Program-made: the position numbers and the translations under genes
Shown here: one piece after another, positions 10,254-20,885 of the stretch
Numbering within the stretch: position 1 is the first letter of the stretch
Layout: each line of letters begins with the position of its first letter
From: Acanthosepion lycidas
Taxonomy: Eukaryota > Mollusca > Cephalopoda > Sepiida > Sepiidae
NCBI GenBank assembly: GCA_963932145.1
Contig: OZ010577.1
Coordinates: 22,481,924 to 22,545,923, forward strand
Length of the DNA: 64,000 nt
Reading direction: 5' to 3'
Notes under the pieces: model-generated
The model's input: the letters and a program-made list of their open reading frames with translations, nothing else
Database searches by the model: none
What the model was told of the DNA's origin: nothing

Positions 10254-10978
10254 TCGGGTGTAACAGCAAAATTGTCCAAATCATGTTACAGAATAATTGC
10301 TTACCCCACAAAATGTTTAATATCTAAAAAACCCCCACTGAATTGAGTTTCTTTTTTCCAAGATTTTAAACTTATTCACCATTCTTTGGATGGTTCTTGA
10401 ATGGACATTTAGCCATCTTGAAACCATTTATCATCAGAATCACTGAAAATCATTGTCTTCCCAAAGGATCAATGGTGAGAGGAAAAAGATCATTCAGGCC
10501 TTCATTAATCGTACAATATTCATTCTCTAGGTTCCATCTTCAAAGTCCATTCAAAGAATGGTGAGTAAGTTTAAAAAAAGAGGGAACAGTAGAGAGGAAA
10601 ACTGGATCAGAAGATCACAACCTGAAGAGTGATCGTCTTTTCAACTTAGAGCTAAAGAGATCAATTAGAAAAGATCCAACTCAATCCATAAGATGTTTGG
10701 TATGTGAGAGAGGGGTTTCAGCTATGATAATCCAAAAAGCAGTGAAGAAGACTTGAAAATCAAATCATACATGAAACCTGTGAGACACCTTGTTACTCCA
10801 GGACAGAAAGTTAGAAGAGAGCGAAGATCATCTTGAATAAGTTGAAAAATAATCCTGAAATAATATATATATGTACTTTATTTCAATCATTCATGAGCTT
10901 CCAATCCTTACTTAGCTATGATTAATTAATGATGAACATGTCATTTTCATTTATGATTGATTTCATCACATATAAAAT
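10254..10978 (+). mobile_element. Mariner (maT-like) element, internally deleted, copy 1
   Basis: The left end (about 10254) GGGTGTAACAGCAAAATTGT matches both ends of copy 2 at 24.19-25.48 kb. Plus-strand codons give the transposase N-terminus in pieces: MVRGKRSFRPS, a KEGTVERKTGSEDHNLKSD segment, KRSIRKDPT, CERGVSAMIIQKAVKK. These correspond to the helix-turn-helix DNA-binding region of maT/mariner transposases. Sequence then jumps from about 10860 ('aataatcctgaaataatata') to the 3' flank ('ttcatgagcttccaatcc'), with the whole DDE catalytic domain absent. The right terminal repeat is missing and a PLE fragment starts at about 10985. A 40-base inverted duplicate of the HTH region sits near 10366-10405. 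Stops and frameshifts are present. Confidence 0.8.
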
Positions 10979-11294
10979 TTTTAATAGAAAAACTTTAAAA
11001 ATCAGTTATTCTGGCATGAACAATCTTTGTAATATTATTGATGCACATAATAATAATATATTACATAAATTTTATAACAACAACATTCAATTAAATAAGA
11101 AGCCCTTTTGCAATTGTAGAACCAAAAGTCACTGCCCAGTTGGAGGTCTATGTAAATCTGAAAATATTGTATACCAAGCAACCATATTCTTGAAGAGAAT
11201 AAAAATGATAAAAAACAATACATCAGAATTTCTGCTGGGAATTGAAAACAGAGATTTGACAATTACAAACATTTGTTCTCTGATACTTATTTAA
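10975..11294 (+). pseudogene. PLE linker / GIY-YIG N-terminal fragment
   Basis: The 121-codon plus frame contains NRKTLKISYSGMNNL, an HNNNILHK stretch, then CNCRTKSHCPVGGLCKSEN and IVYQATIF. This is the cysteine-rich segment (CNCRxKxxCPxxGxC) that precedes the GIY-YIG endonuclease in Penelope-like elements; IVYQATIF is the first strand of that nuclease. The catalytic YIG strand and later residues are not preserved. It abuts the truncated mariner copy. Confidence 0.75.
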
Positions 11295-11990
11295 AACACC
11301 AAAAAGCTCTCTCAAAACATTTCTACAAACTAAAAGATAGATTGAATGGAACATCATGAAAGAAAAAGTTATAATAATTAAGTACAAAAACACAAGACAT
11401 TATAATTATATTTAGATGCCACCATAAAAATAAGTTTAAATTATCTTAAAAATAGAGATTTAAATTGCATCAAACACATGTTTAGGTTTGTAATTATGTG
11501 TGTGTATATGTATATATATATATATATATATTATTTTTATTTATTGTTTTATATATACATGCCGTGTATACATATATGTGTTAATAGATGTATTTAATCA
11601 TTTATGTGGAGGTCATGGATATGCTTACATTTTTATTACCATTATTATTTTTTTACTTTTTTAAATATTATATATGTATATATAATTTTTTTTACTATGA
11701 TTATAATGATGATGTTTAAATGAATAATAACATAGATTGCATTTCTGTGATTTTTATTACTGGTTGTGTGGTTAAATGTTTACCCATCAAGACTTCCTCT
11801 ACCTTCCTGTACTCCTATATACAAACTTCTGTTTTCTTCCCCCAATTTTATCTCTGTTGAATACTGTAAGCATTACCCCACTAATTCATCATGATTAGTG
11901 AGAGTTTTGGGTTTGTTTGGAAATAGTGGAATGTTACTAGTTTTGTTTTTAAGGCACTAAATGTGACCAGTCAGTTTTAACACCACTGAG
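11295..11990. other. AT-rich stretch with short microsatellites
   Basis: Contains TG/TA microsatellite at 11498-11531 and TATA tracts near 11668-11690. No other structure recognised. Confidence 0.5.
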
Positions 11991-11994
11991 CTGA

Positions 11995-12975
11995 TCAGTC
12001 ATAGGAGAGATCAGCTTCTAAGCTCTGGTCATCATCTGGTTTTGGAGGTGCACTCATATACCAGTAGGAAGAGGTTTGTGCCAAGAAGCAAACCTTGGGA
12101 CATCTGCATTGATCACTTGGGCCTCAGAGGACTGGCCATTAACAACTATCTTCAAGAACCTACCCATTAGGAAGGACTTTACAATTGAGAAGACTCGTCT
12201 AGAGAGCTTGTACAGTAACCATTTATACATCTTGTTAAAACATTTTGAAATATCTAATGATCATCCTTGATATGTATTTGTTGTCTTGTGCCTCAATGAT
12301 TCTGTGAGTAACTGAAGTTAGGATATCAGCAGTGGACAGGGCAGAGTTAAACCTGTACTGTTTGTTGCTAAAGAGGATGTTCCAATTGAAGTGATAATCT
12401 TCTTGTTGATTTCAGCTTTAAAGAGTTAGCTAATGAAATTGAGGAGATTGATGAGTAGATTGAGTGCTCACTCACATTCTTGAAAACCAAGCATACACTT
12501 CAAACCTTCTATAGACTTGGGAAGGATCTCTCCTTCAAGCAGTGGTTAAATAATTTCCTTAAAGGATAACTCTGGGATAATATTCAACCACTGGGATTTT
12601 AATAAGTCTTGAGACTTCCCAGGCTGAAATGAAAATATTATTGAGATTGTGGTTAATGAGATGTGGGGGGAAGTCAGGAAGGGGATGGCCTTTGTCATCT
12701 AACTTTGAGTTTGAGGCAAAGATCAAAGTGAAGAGCATCGGCTTATCTGACAAGGAAGAGATGATCTTGAGACCATTTATGACAGCAGGCACTCACACTT
12801 TGCCATTATTCAAAATCTTTCAACCTTGGTCCAGACTGCTTGAGTATATCTACACATTGCATTTTCTAGAACTCTCTTGCAGTGATTATGAGCAGTTTTG
12901 AATGCAGCAAGTGTCCTACTACACCACACCCTGTGACAGATATTGTAGTAGTGAGCTATGGCAGCAGCAGATCTG
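11995..12975 (-). pseudogene. LINE-A (CR1/Jockey-type) reverse transcriptase, N-terminal half
   Basis: Read on the minus strand from 12960 down: an AAFKTAHNHCKRVLENA linker, then FASNSKLDDKGHPLPDFPPH, AWEVSRLIK, then NKQYRFNSALSTADILTSVT (the NxYGFRxxxSTADxL block of the RT domain), then VVNGQSSEAQVIN near 12.1 kb. These are the upstream linker and the first RT blocks of a CR1/Jockey-type LINE. The catalytic YADD region lies beyond the preserved part; the matching portion of the same family is at 22.8-23.5 kb. Several stops and frameshifts break the frame. Confidence 0.8.
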
Positions 12976-14120
12976 GAAGTGAACCAGGGCTGGTTATTCT
13001 GTTTCTGCTGGAATTTTTTTTTCTTGGTGTATAAAAATCTTCATTTCAGTTAGGATCAATTCTAATATAAGGGAAATAATCAAGAAGTTAATTTTCCTCG
13101 CTACTTTAAATGAAAGGTTAGGAAAGAAACTTCATCAATACTAGAAAACAAGATAATAGTCAACTTGAGAAGCCTATTTTCCTAAAAACTGTTTTAATAG
13201 AAAGGTTTTATAAATTTCAGCAAGCAGCAGTAGTAACGGTTTAGTCAGTGAATGCCAAAGGTTACCTTATAAAGAAATAACTAATCACACTATTACCATA
13301 GAGTAGGATTGTATAGGAAAAATTTTATACCTACATACAGTCATATGGAATTATAGATGAACTATCAATCAAAACAAAAAATACTAACATGTTTTCATAT
13401 TTCACTCTATTTTTTTCAATAATGTAATGACTCGATTGCCAATGTTTATAAGATTATTTGAAAAGATAATGAAATAAATATAAAAACATTGCAAGTAACT
13501 GAAAAATGCAAAGCCAATCTTAATGTTGCATCTGATCCCATTTGTTTTTTATATTGCAGAAACACGTATCAAATAGAGACAGTGATTATGACTTAAATAA
13601 ATGACAAATTTGAGTTCAAATATTCAGACATAATATATATGTCTGACCTGATACTGAATGATTTTTTTTATATTTTATGGTCATTAAATATTCACTATAA
13701 AATAAACATATTAAGAATGACTTTATGGCTGGATGCGAACTTGTAAAAATAGTGTGTGTTTCAAATATGTTTAAATTTTTGTAGGATTCTTATTTATTTT
13801 CTGTTATGTCATATACAGACAGATACTTACAAAATTGACCATTTTTTCTTTCATTGTAAAAGTGCATTTTAAAATATCACTAAACAATGAAACTTTTTAA
13901 TTTTATAAAAACAATTAATTGCAAATTTAATTTAAAATGTCAGTTTTACAATTGAAATTTAGAAAAGGTAATTTGCAATTTGGTAAATGAATGTTTTTAT
14001 CCAGTCGGCCACGATTCTGCACAGATAACTGCAAGTTCAATTGCTGAGTTTGGTAGTACACAAGAATCACATACTCTGATCTCTTACAAAAGATATACAA
14101 CATCATCATCTTTTATGTAC
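12976..14120. other. Unassigned AT-rich stretch
   Basis: No coding pattern or repeat family recognised. Confidence 0.45.
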
Positions 14121-14245
14121 CATATCCATTTAGGATGTAGGTGATCATGACTCTCTACTACTCCTTATCCTTTCATAAGGATGAATTTACATAGTTATGT
14201 CCCCTTGGATGTGCAACAAGATCAAAACTAGGATTGAATAAAAGG
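14120..14245 (-). mobile_element. LINE-B 3' tail fragment
   Basis: Landmarks 'gatcatgactctc', 'ctccttatcctttcataag' and 'atgtccccttggatgtg' match, in minus orientation, the terminal codons and tail of LINE-B as seen at 15.65-15.72 kb. Confidence 0.5.
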
Positions 14246-14639
14246 AACACACTGAAACTTCTGGAAGTTTATCAACTATTCGCAGACAACTGAAGAAGAT
14301 TAGAGGGAACAATGGCCAAAATATACAAATATGAAATGATAACAAAACCAGTTAATTCCAAGTACGTCAATGTATAATATTAATAAGAATAGATATATTC
14401 TTATTTTACTTGATAATCAAAGAAATATCACTTAATTAGACAGATAACTTACATATTATGAAAAATTACAAAATAAATATCATAAACACTGAGCTGATCT
14501 CAAATCAATAAACAATGGAATCTACAGGTGGTTCAAATTTAAACCATTTTTAAATAATTGCAAAATTTTACCTTTTTAATTAAAGCTCTTACTTTTGATG
14601 CTGGTGTTCATGTAACTTCTAATATTACAGGTAGGATTT

Positions 14640-15175
14640 AATTGAACATAGATAGCAAAGGTTTCAGTCATTTTAATCATTATATATAGCATGACACAGT
14701 AAATCCAAAAAGTCTATATAGAAATTTATTGGAAATTATTTTATTCTGGGAATGCATTAGATTTGTTCATTAAACAAATGCATCAAAACTTGCATTCACT
14801 CTAATGATTGCATAGAAAGTGACAGAGTAATAAAAGCACATAAATGGGTTCATTGGAAATCATTTTATTATTAGAATGCATTAGAATTATCTTAGAAAAC
14901 AAATGTGCTGAAACGTTCATCCCCTCTTATGATTACATATAGAATGACACTGAAAATGCTAAAAGCACATATATTAGGTTGGTGCAAAAATAATGACGTA
15001 ATAATGTCGTTTTTTGACGTATTTTTTAACGTCAAAAAACGACATTATTACGTCATTATTTTTGCACCAACCTAATAGAAATTCATTGGAAATTATTTTA
15101 CTTTTGAAATGTATTAGAATTATTTATTAAACAAATACATCAAAATTTCGATTCACTCTAATAATGACATATAGG
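14640..15175. repeat. Satellite B, about four units of 123-129 bp
   Basis: 'attggaaattatttta' recurs at 14729, 14852 and 15085. Once the 104 bases of the inserted MITE plus its TA duplication are subtracted, the spacings are 123 and 129. A unit runs: attggaaatt, tagaatgcattagaatt, aacaaatacatcaaaac, ttcactctaatgatta, catatagaatgacac, taaaagcaca. The same unit occurs at 37.42-37.66 and 38.73-39.13 kb. Confidence 0.8.
14974..15075. mobile_element. Perfectly palindromic mariner MITE
   Basis: Two 47-base arms (14974-15020 and 15029-15075) are exact reverse complements around an 8-base loop (15021-15028). TA flanks both ends (14972-14973, 15076-15077), as expected for Tc1/mariner insertion. The terminus TTAGGTTGGTGCAAAA equals the start of the human MADE1/Hsmar1 terminal repeat as I recall it. 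It is inserted inside satellite B. With no mismatch between the arms, the copy is very young or recently corrected between arms. Confidence 0.92.
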
Positions 15176-15439
15176 GACTCCTGAAACTTTGGTTGACTTT
15201 TGTGTTTGTGCTTTTGGAGAGAATGAATTATTATGGTTGTATTACAGTACCACATGCATTTAAACCCTTCACCCAGTACTCACTTTACTGCCTTCGCTCC
15301 AACTCTTTAGCCTCTCTTGAATTATTTTCTGCTTGAAAAAAAATATTATTTTGGTGTGAGAGGAAAAAAACTGACAAGCACATTTTGTGATCTATAACCT
15401 AAAATTTGTTTGGACATGTTTTGTCAGACAATCTAAATG

Positions 15440-15660
15440 ATGCTCTTCATTAAAAATCAGTAAAGAAGGTATTGTCAATGGTCAGAAATTAATGCAAATT
15501 TTAGTGATAGAATAAAGTTAATATATGTTTAATTATTATTTAGTAACAACATTTTACTATAGAAATGTATTGTGATTGAGGAAGAAATGCATTGACTTTG
15601 GCCAGGAATTTACAGCAAGTGTTACTGATAGAATAGGAATTCTTCTATATGACTTGTCCC
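15440..15660. repeat. Satellite A, about two diverged units
   Basis: Two runs of 'gtattgtcaatggtcag' / 'gcattgactttggccagg' about 115 bases apart, each following 'tttactatagaaatg'. This is the unit order of satellite A at 50.3-50.7 kb. Confidence 0.6.
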
Positions 15661-16145
15661 CTCAGGACGTGTGCAATCATGGTTCTCCACAACTTCTTAT
15701 CCTTTGTAGCTCTTAATAATGTGTATTTTTTGTCATTTCTCTCAATCCCTGTTCTGTTATCTAATTACACAAGATCATAAGGTAGATTAATTGGTGTTTT
15801 CCACTGTCCCATCTGCCTTCAATATGTTCTGTGAGTGTCAGATTCTCCAATCTCTCTTTCCTCATTATATGCCATAGAAATTTCAACTGTCTCTTTTTGA
15901 TTCTAAGTATAAGTGTCTCTTTTGTTTCTATTTTCTTTAAAACTTTCTTGCTGCTCATGTGTTCCAGCACTATACTTCTGTAGAACCACATTTCTGTTGT
16001 ATGAAGTTTATTTTTCACATCTGAAGAGATTGTCTAACATGATATTGTATAACAGATTATACTCCGTTCTTTGTTTGTAACAAATACTCTTGATACTTTG
16101 CCAAGCTTTTGGAAGGCATCTTTCACTATTCTAGAATAGGACTAT
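15650..16145 (-). pseudogene. LINE-B C-terminal fragment
   Basis: The minus frame 16018-15761 reads TTEMWFYRSIVLEHMS, then KKRQLKFLWHIMRKERLENL then TLTEHIEGRWDSGK. This is the best preserved copy here of the LINE-B segment IxKRQLxFLGHIMRKExLENLTLTGHIEGKR, which follows the RT domain. Downstream on the minus strand, 15.65-15.76 kb carries the last codons and tail. No RT catalytic motif is present. Confidence 0.8.
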
Positions 16146-16200
16146 TTTATATATTTATATATGTATATGTATATATGTATATGTATATATGTGTGAAAAT
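16140..16200. repeat. TA/TG microsatellite
   Basis: Alternating 'atatatgtat' words just downstream of the LINE-B fragment. Confidence 0.6.
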
Positions 16201-16307
16201 ATTATAGAAAATAGGAAAGAAACTGGTTTGGTAAATAATCCAAAGTTCCTTAGTATTTTTGTTATTATTTTTAAAAAATAGTGCCCGATATGAAAGTAGA
16301 GCATAAA

Positions 16308-17552
16308 TATAATTATTTATTTAAAAATATGATTCCAACTCGCTACATAAGAGGTCTCATGTTTCAAAACAAGAGCCGAAAACTTCAAAATAATATTTGA
16401 ATTAACTTGAGTTAAAGTAGGCTCTGTTCCATCTTCAAGCGAAATTTTTTTTGGAATAACTTATTTCTGAAATTTACAAGTTTTAATAGTATATTCAGAA
16501 TTGAAATCAAAATTTCCATGGTAACATCAAGGGCGGATTGTTTAGAATAGGCAGGGGTGGGGTGTTAATAATTTGTATCAGTATAGAGTTACTTTCATAG
16601 ATGCCGGGTCAGGGTAAGGTGGGGGTGGCTAAATTAACGACGGAGGAAGTTTTCGCATAGTCTGGCTTGAGCGTCTATGGAGATTTATTTATTTTTTTAT
16701 TTTATTCTTTTATTATATCTCTTTATGAAAGGGATTTGTGTATATAAAAAAGCCGTAACGTTTGTTTTTTGACGACTTCATAAAGGGTTATCTTTTTTTG
16801 TAGGGTATTAAAACTATGTATATGGGCTATGGATTTTAAAGTTTATTTTATTGTATGCGTGTTTTTAGCTAGTTATTCAGAGCGTAAGTTTGGTAGTGTT
16901 GGCAGAAAACTGTTAATTCATGCCTGTTGTTTAATAGATTTTTATTGTTTAGAAGCTTAATAATGTGTAGTTTCTCATGGAGGCACAAAGGGCATGGGTC
17001 ATCCCAAGTTTTGCAAGTTCTAGTCCTGTTAATGATTTTCCATTTTACTTTAGGTGTCCTATTTTTTTTCTTTCAAGTGCCAAAAATATTTAGATAGAGA
17101 GGTCTGATGTCTTTTGTTTATGTTGTTGAATGAGCATTTATGCTGCCTCCATCTGGTTTTAAAAGCATTTTTCATGGACCCAATGTATATCATATTATTG
17201 TTAGGGTTCTCAGTGGATGATATAGTGCATTGGTATACCACAGATTTGATGCAGCACTTATTTTCTAATGGGCAGTCTTCCGGGGGTTTCTACAATCGCA
17301 TAATTTTTCCCAATTATTATCAGATTTAGGTGTAGAGTTTTTATTAAAACTATTCAGGTATGGGGGTTTGTTCAGGATTTTATTATTGTGTCTTCTTATT
17401 ATACCTTCTAGATTTTCAGTGCATTTCGCTTGAAGATGGAACAGAGCTTACTTTAACTCAAGTTAATTCAAATATTATTTTGAAGTTTTCGGCTCTTGTT
17501 TTGAAACATGAGACCTCTTATGTAGCAAGTTGGAATCATATTTTTAAATAAA

Positions 17553-17560
<8 letters not shown>
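16308..17560 (-). mobile_element. PLE-1: Penelope-like element with 138-bp inverted ends
   Basis: 16308-16445 and 17423-17560 are reverse complements of each other with two mismatches in 138 bases. Between them the minus strand encodes the end of a PLE protein: a CDCRNP cysteine block near 17.3 kb, MVYQCTISSTENP, then NMIYIGSMKNAFKTRWRQHK (the GIY-YIG strands and helix arginine), SLSKYFWHLKEKK, then WKIINRTRTCKTW and CPLCLHEKLHI (the final CxLCLxEK finger). This is the GIY-YIG endonuclease and C-terminal tail of the protein that carries RT in full PLEs; the RT domain is absent. Inverted flanking copies of the 3' region are typical of PLEs. The internal frame has interruptions. It is flanked on the right by (TA)n. 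Confidence 0.85.

Positions 17561-17611
<51 letters not shown>
17561..17611. repeat. (TA)n microsatellite
   Basis: About 25 uninterrupted TA units adjoining the PLE-1 inverted end. The tract resumes at about 18031 after a SINE. Confidence 0.95.
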
Positions 17612-17613
<2 letters not shown>

Positions 17614-18030
17614 TGGACTCTCCCATTGTTTATCGACATATGAAGGTCAAGCAACTCAGTTCCTAGGAACGGACAACCAGACACCTGCACATATGATTTG
17701 ATTATAGTGGTGAAGGCTTTGTGCAGAACCATTTACACTTTTTTTGAAGGGCCGAATACAGAGACCTGGTGCACTGCATGCCACAAGGTCCCCAAATGAC
17801 ATTCCACAGGTTTTAAATTCAGAGTTTTCCTTCTCCTAGACCAGTTGCCATCCAAGGCTATAGAACCCAGTCTGTCATGCTATTTACCCATAGCTGGGGA
17901 TGAAGAAAAGGATTAATACTTTTCCAAAGGGTATTAGCACATAAGTGGTTGTAATGGATTCGATTAGAATTTGAACTTGGCTCTCCAATCCCTCAACCAG
18001 AACTGCTATCCATTACTCCATTGGTCCTCC
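17612..18030 (-). mobile_element. tRNA-derived SINE-like element inside (TA)n
   Basis: On the minus strand it begins with tRNA-like sequence (TGGAGTAATGG as A-box-like, AAGTTCAAATTCT as B-box-like, about 18.02-17.96 kb). It continues into a ~330-base unrelated body of higher GC than its surroundings. Both edges lie in (TA)n (17561-17611 and 18031-18048), so the insertion apparently split one microsatellite. The family name is unknown to me. Confidence 0.6.
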
Positions 18031-18049
18031 TATATATATATATATAAAT

Positions 18050-18130
18050 TTTCCTATTTCTTATTATTTTGTTTAGCTTTTGGAAGAAATTTCTGCTATT
18101 TCTGAATAGGGCTATTCTATGTATAATTTG
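18050..18130 (-). mobile_element. LINE-B fragment
   Basis: 'tagcttttggaagaaattt' and 'gaatagggctattctat' match 16.09-16.15 kb in order, in minus orientation. Very short. Confidence 0.45.
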
Positions 18131-18635
18131 CTTGTCACAAAATTTAAAAATCAAAATTAAGTAAATATCAAAAGAAATCTTTTAATAATGTTGGAATCAT
18201 TAACATTGATTCATTCTTTGTATTCAAAGTTTAATTATAAATTATTTCACAATTTCTAACCAATGTTATTTATTTTCTGTCTCTACATTTTTGAGAGGAT
18301 GCTTTCTTTCTTCAATTTGCAGGGTATAAAATCAAAGGCTTGCAATGATAATATGTATTTAGTAGAAAGACATAATCTACAGTTAATGTCTTTATTAACT
18401 TTCAGAAATTTACTTTTCTTTTTACTTCATAAAAATAAGCAAAAATTAATTTAAAATGTGAAGTATAATTAAAAAATTAATTACTGTCATTACCACATAA
18501 CAATATCCGCCAGTTCATTCATGTGTACTCATTATTTTTATAGTGAAATTAATTTTATTTTCATTCACAAATTAAAACATTCATTTTCAAAAATAATATC
18601 TTGTTCAAGATTTAATAATATTTTTAGCTATAAGT
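18131..18635. other. AT-rich stretch, nothing recognised
   Basis: No coding pattern or repeat family recognised. Confidence 0.45.
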
Positions 18636-18639
18636 TTAA

Positions 18640-18845
18640 CCATACAGGAAGTGTTAGGAGTAGATAGGTTTGCCTATGATCCAGTTCATACCCTCCTCTG
18701 TCTTTTGAACAGGAATAGTAATTTATCCCTTGTTTCCTGTTTAGGATTGGGTTTCCAGTTCTTTCTAAAGTCTTCTCCTTCTCTTTCACTCCTAGTAGCC
18801 CCTTACATCTTAGTGGCATTATTGCTTTGTTTGGGGTGAATTTAT
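18640..18845. repeat. Dispersed repeat shared with 58.55-58.72 kb
   Basis: Shared ordered words: 'taggagtagataggtt' / 'taggagtaaataggct', 'tgaacaggaat' / 'tgaacaagatt', 'gatatggctttctggtt' / 'gattgggtttccagttc', then TTTC-rich tracts. The family is unknown. Confidence 0.5.
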
Positions 18846-18925
18846 TAAAAAAAAAATAACAGTGACAACAGATGATGGAAAATGTGATACCAAAATTTGA
18901 GGTGCATTGGTATAATGAAAGATGC

Positions 18926-19405
18926 TTGGTTTGGTTTAGTTTGATTTTGTTTTACAGCATATCAACCTCAATGGGTCATTTAATGCCAACAACTTTTTTA
19001 TCCTGATAATATTTTTGTTTTGCCAAAAATCTATTTCTGGTAATATTTTTTTCCTCAACATTGTATAGCTGGTAATATTATTTTAAAAAATGTATTGCTG
19101 GTAATAGATTTTTTTTCTTCAAAAATTTATTTCTGGTAATAATTTTTTACAAAGTATTTCTGGTATCAAAACCTATTTTTACACTTTCATAATGCTTTTT
19201 ACCTCAGTTTAAGGGTTAACTATTTGCCCATCACTGGGACCCTAACAGGTGCTACCATCCCGGGTCAGGTTGGACCTGGGAACACCAGGAATTAAGAGGT
19301 GGCCACACTCCTCAAAGCCTCCAGATCAGAGGCCTTGCCATTGGATGTAGTTTATCGTCTTACCCTGGATGTGGATGTAGTTTATCGTTATACCCAGGAC
19401 GGTAG
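18926..19405 (-). mobile_element. Minisatellite-rich retroposon, copy 2
   Basis: Flanked by the direct repeat TGAAAGATGC (18916-18925 and 19406-19415), a target duplication. On the minus strand it starts with two 28-30-bp units (TGGGTATAACGATAAACTAC type) and continues through a unique middle segment (about 19.17-19.33 kb, containing 'ccaggtccaacctgacc'). It then has five or so AT-rich units with the core 'tttctggtaat' (plus strand). It ends in 'ttgatatgctgtaaaac' and an AAAC-rich tail. It interrupts a LINE-B fragment. No coding content. Confidence 0.85.
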
Positions 19406-19925
19406 TGAAAGATGCCTTAAAAAACTAAAAGTATTAAGACAGGAAAATTTCATAAGAAATACAGAAAGCAGTGCCGAACAGCTATGTAATATCAAATCCT
19501 ATATAATAGTGAATGCTGAATGATTTTCTTAATGAAGAGAAAACTTGAGGCAACAGAGAAATATGGTTCTACAAAAGAATGTTGAGAATACCATGAATGG
19601 AGCATGTGAGCAACAAGGAAGATCTAATAAAAATGAGAACAAAAAGGCACTTGTTCTTAGTATCAGAAAAAGACAGTTGAAATTTATGGAACACAATGAG
19701 GAAAGAGGACTTTAAAGAGAATTTAATACTCATAGGATATATCAAAAGCAAGAGGGGCAGAGGGAAACAGCAAGTCAGCTACTTAATGATTGCATAATAT
19801 CAACTGGGAGAGATAGTAAGAAGAGAGACATTCCTTAGTGCTATAAAAGATAGGAAGTTGTGGTGAGTTATAACTAACCAAGTTGTGTATAGACACAGCA
19901 TATAGAAGAAGAACAGATTGAATTA
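19406..19925 (+). pseudogene. LINE-B ORF2 C-terminal fragment
   Basis: Plus frames give CLKKLKVLRQENFIRN, SSAEQLCNI, then (after decay) an IRKRQLKFMEH-like block and NEERGL. The stretch spans the region from just after the RT domain to near the end of the LINE-B protein. Its upstream part, before 18916, is split off by the retroposon. Confidence 0.7.
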
Positions 19926-20845
19926 CTGTTGTACAATTTTCTCCAAGTCACAGATACCATTCTTCACTGTCAACATCTTTAGAACAGAGAATGTTAGAAT
20001 ATAATATCTTCCAACAGCAGTCAAGATAGACTCTTTAGCCTTTTATGGATGCAGAATTAAGTCAGGGTAGTTTTCTCTCTTAAACATAGTTCTTTATTTT
20101 GGTAAATTTAATTGAAGTTACTATCTCTAGAATTTTGAAAAGAATCTCATTGGTGTTTTTTTTTTCTACATGTCATACAAAAGTAATGACTCTTAATCAA
20201 TTTGGGTCATGATGATGAAATATAGACAAGGCAGACAACATTTTCCTGACAGTAGCATTACAACTCTGAAAACATGGAAAACTAGTGTTTTCTAGTTGAA
20301 AACTTACTCTGTACAATGGTGTTGTACTTTGTAGCAGTCATAGTGAACAAAAGTCTTTTACATTACTCCAAGAAAACAATGTATTTAAAAAAAATAATAA
20401 GGGAAGTGATATTTATTTATCTATCCATTTATTCTTTTTTATTATATTATTATATATTTTTATTTTCTATTTATTAAAATAGACATTTTATTTATTTATT
20501 ATAATCTCTCTTTCTTTATTCTCTAGGTTTAGTGGTTATAAATCAATTGTTGTTTAAAAAATATCAGCTGGTGAGTTTATTTTATTACAAATATTTTATA
20601 TATTATTACAAATTATTATATTTTTATATTACTTTTATTATGAATATTTAATGTATTGTATTTGTTAATTTATTTATGAATTGGTAAGAATAACTTAGCT
20701 TTGTTTATGTTTTAACTTAACATTTTTTAAGGTAGAGGACATTTTAGAATTTGTCAAGGAGGCATTTCAAATCCTATCATTTATATTTTTGTATTTACTG
20801 TGTTTTCTATACTTTAACACTTAGACATTTTAACAGCAAGAACTG

Positions 20846-20885
<40 letters not shown>

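Noticed and set aside
16308-17560. Hammerhead ribozyme in PLE-1 ends
   Set aside because: CTTGAAGA and CCGAAAAC words occur, but the CTGANGA core is not matched and no stem II could be drawn.
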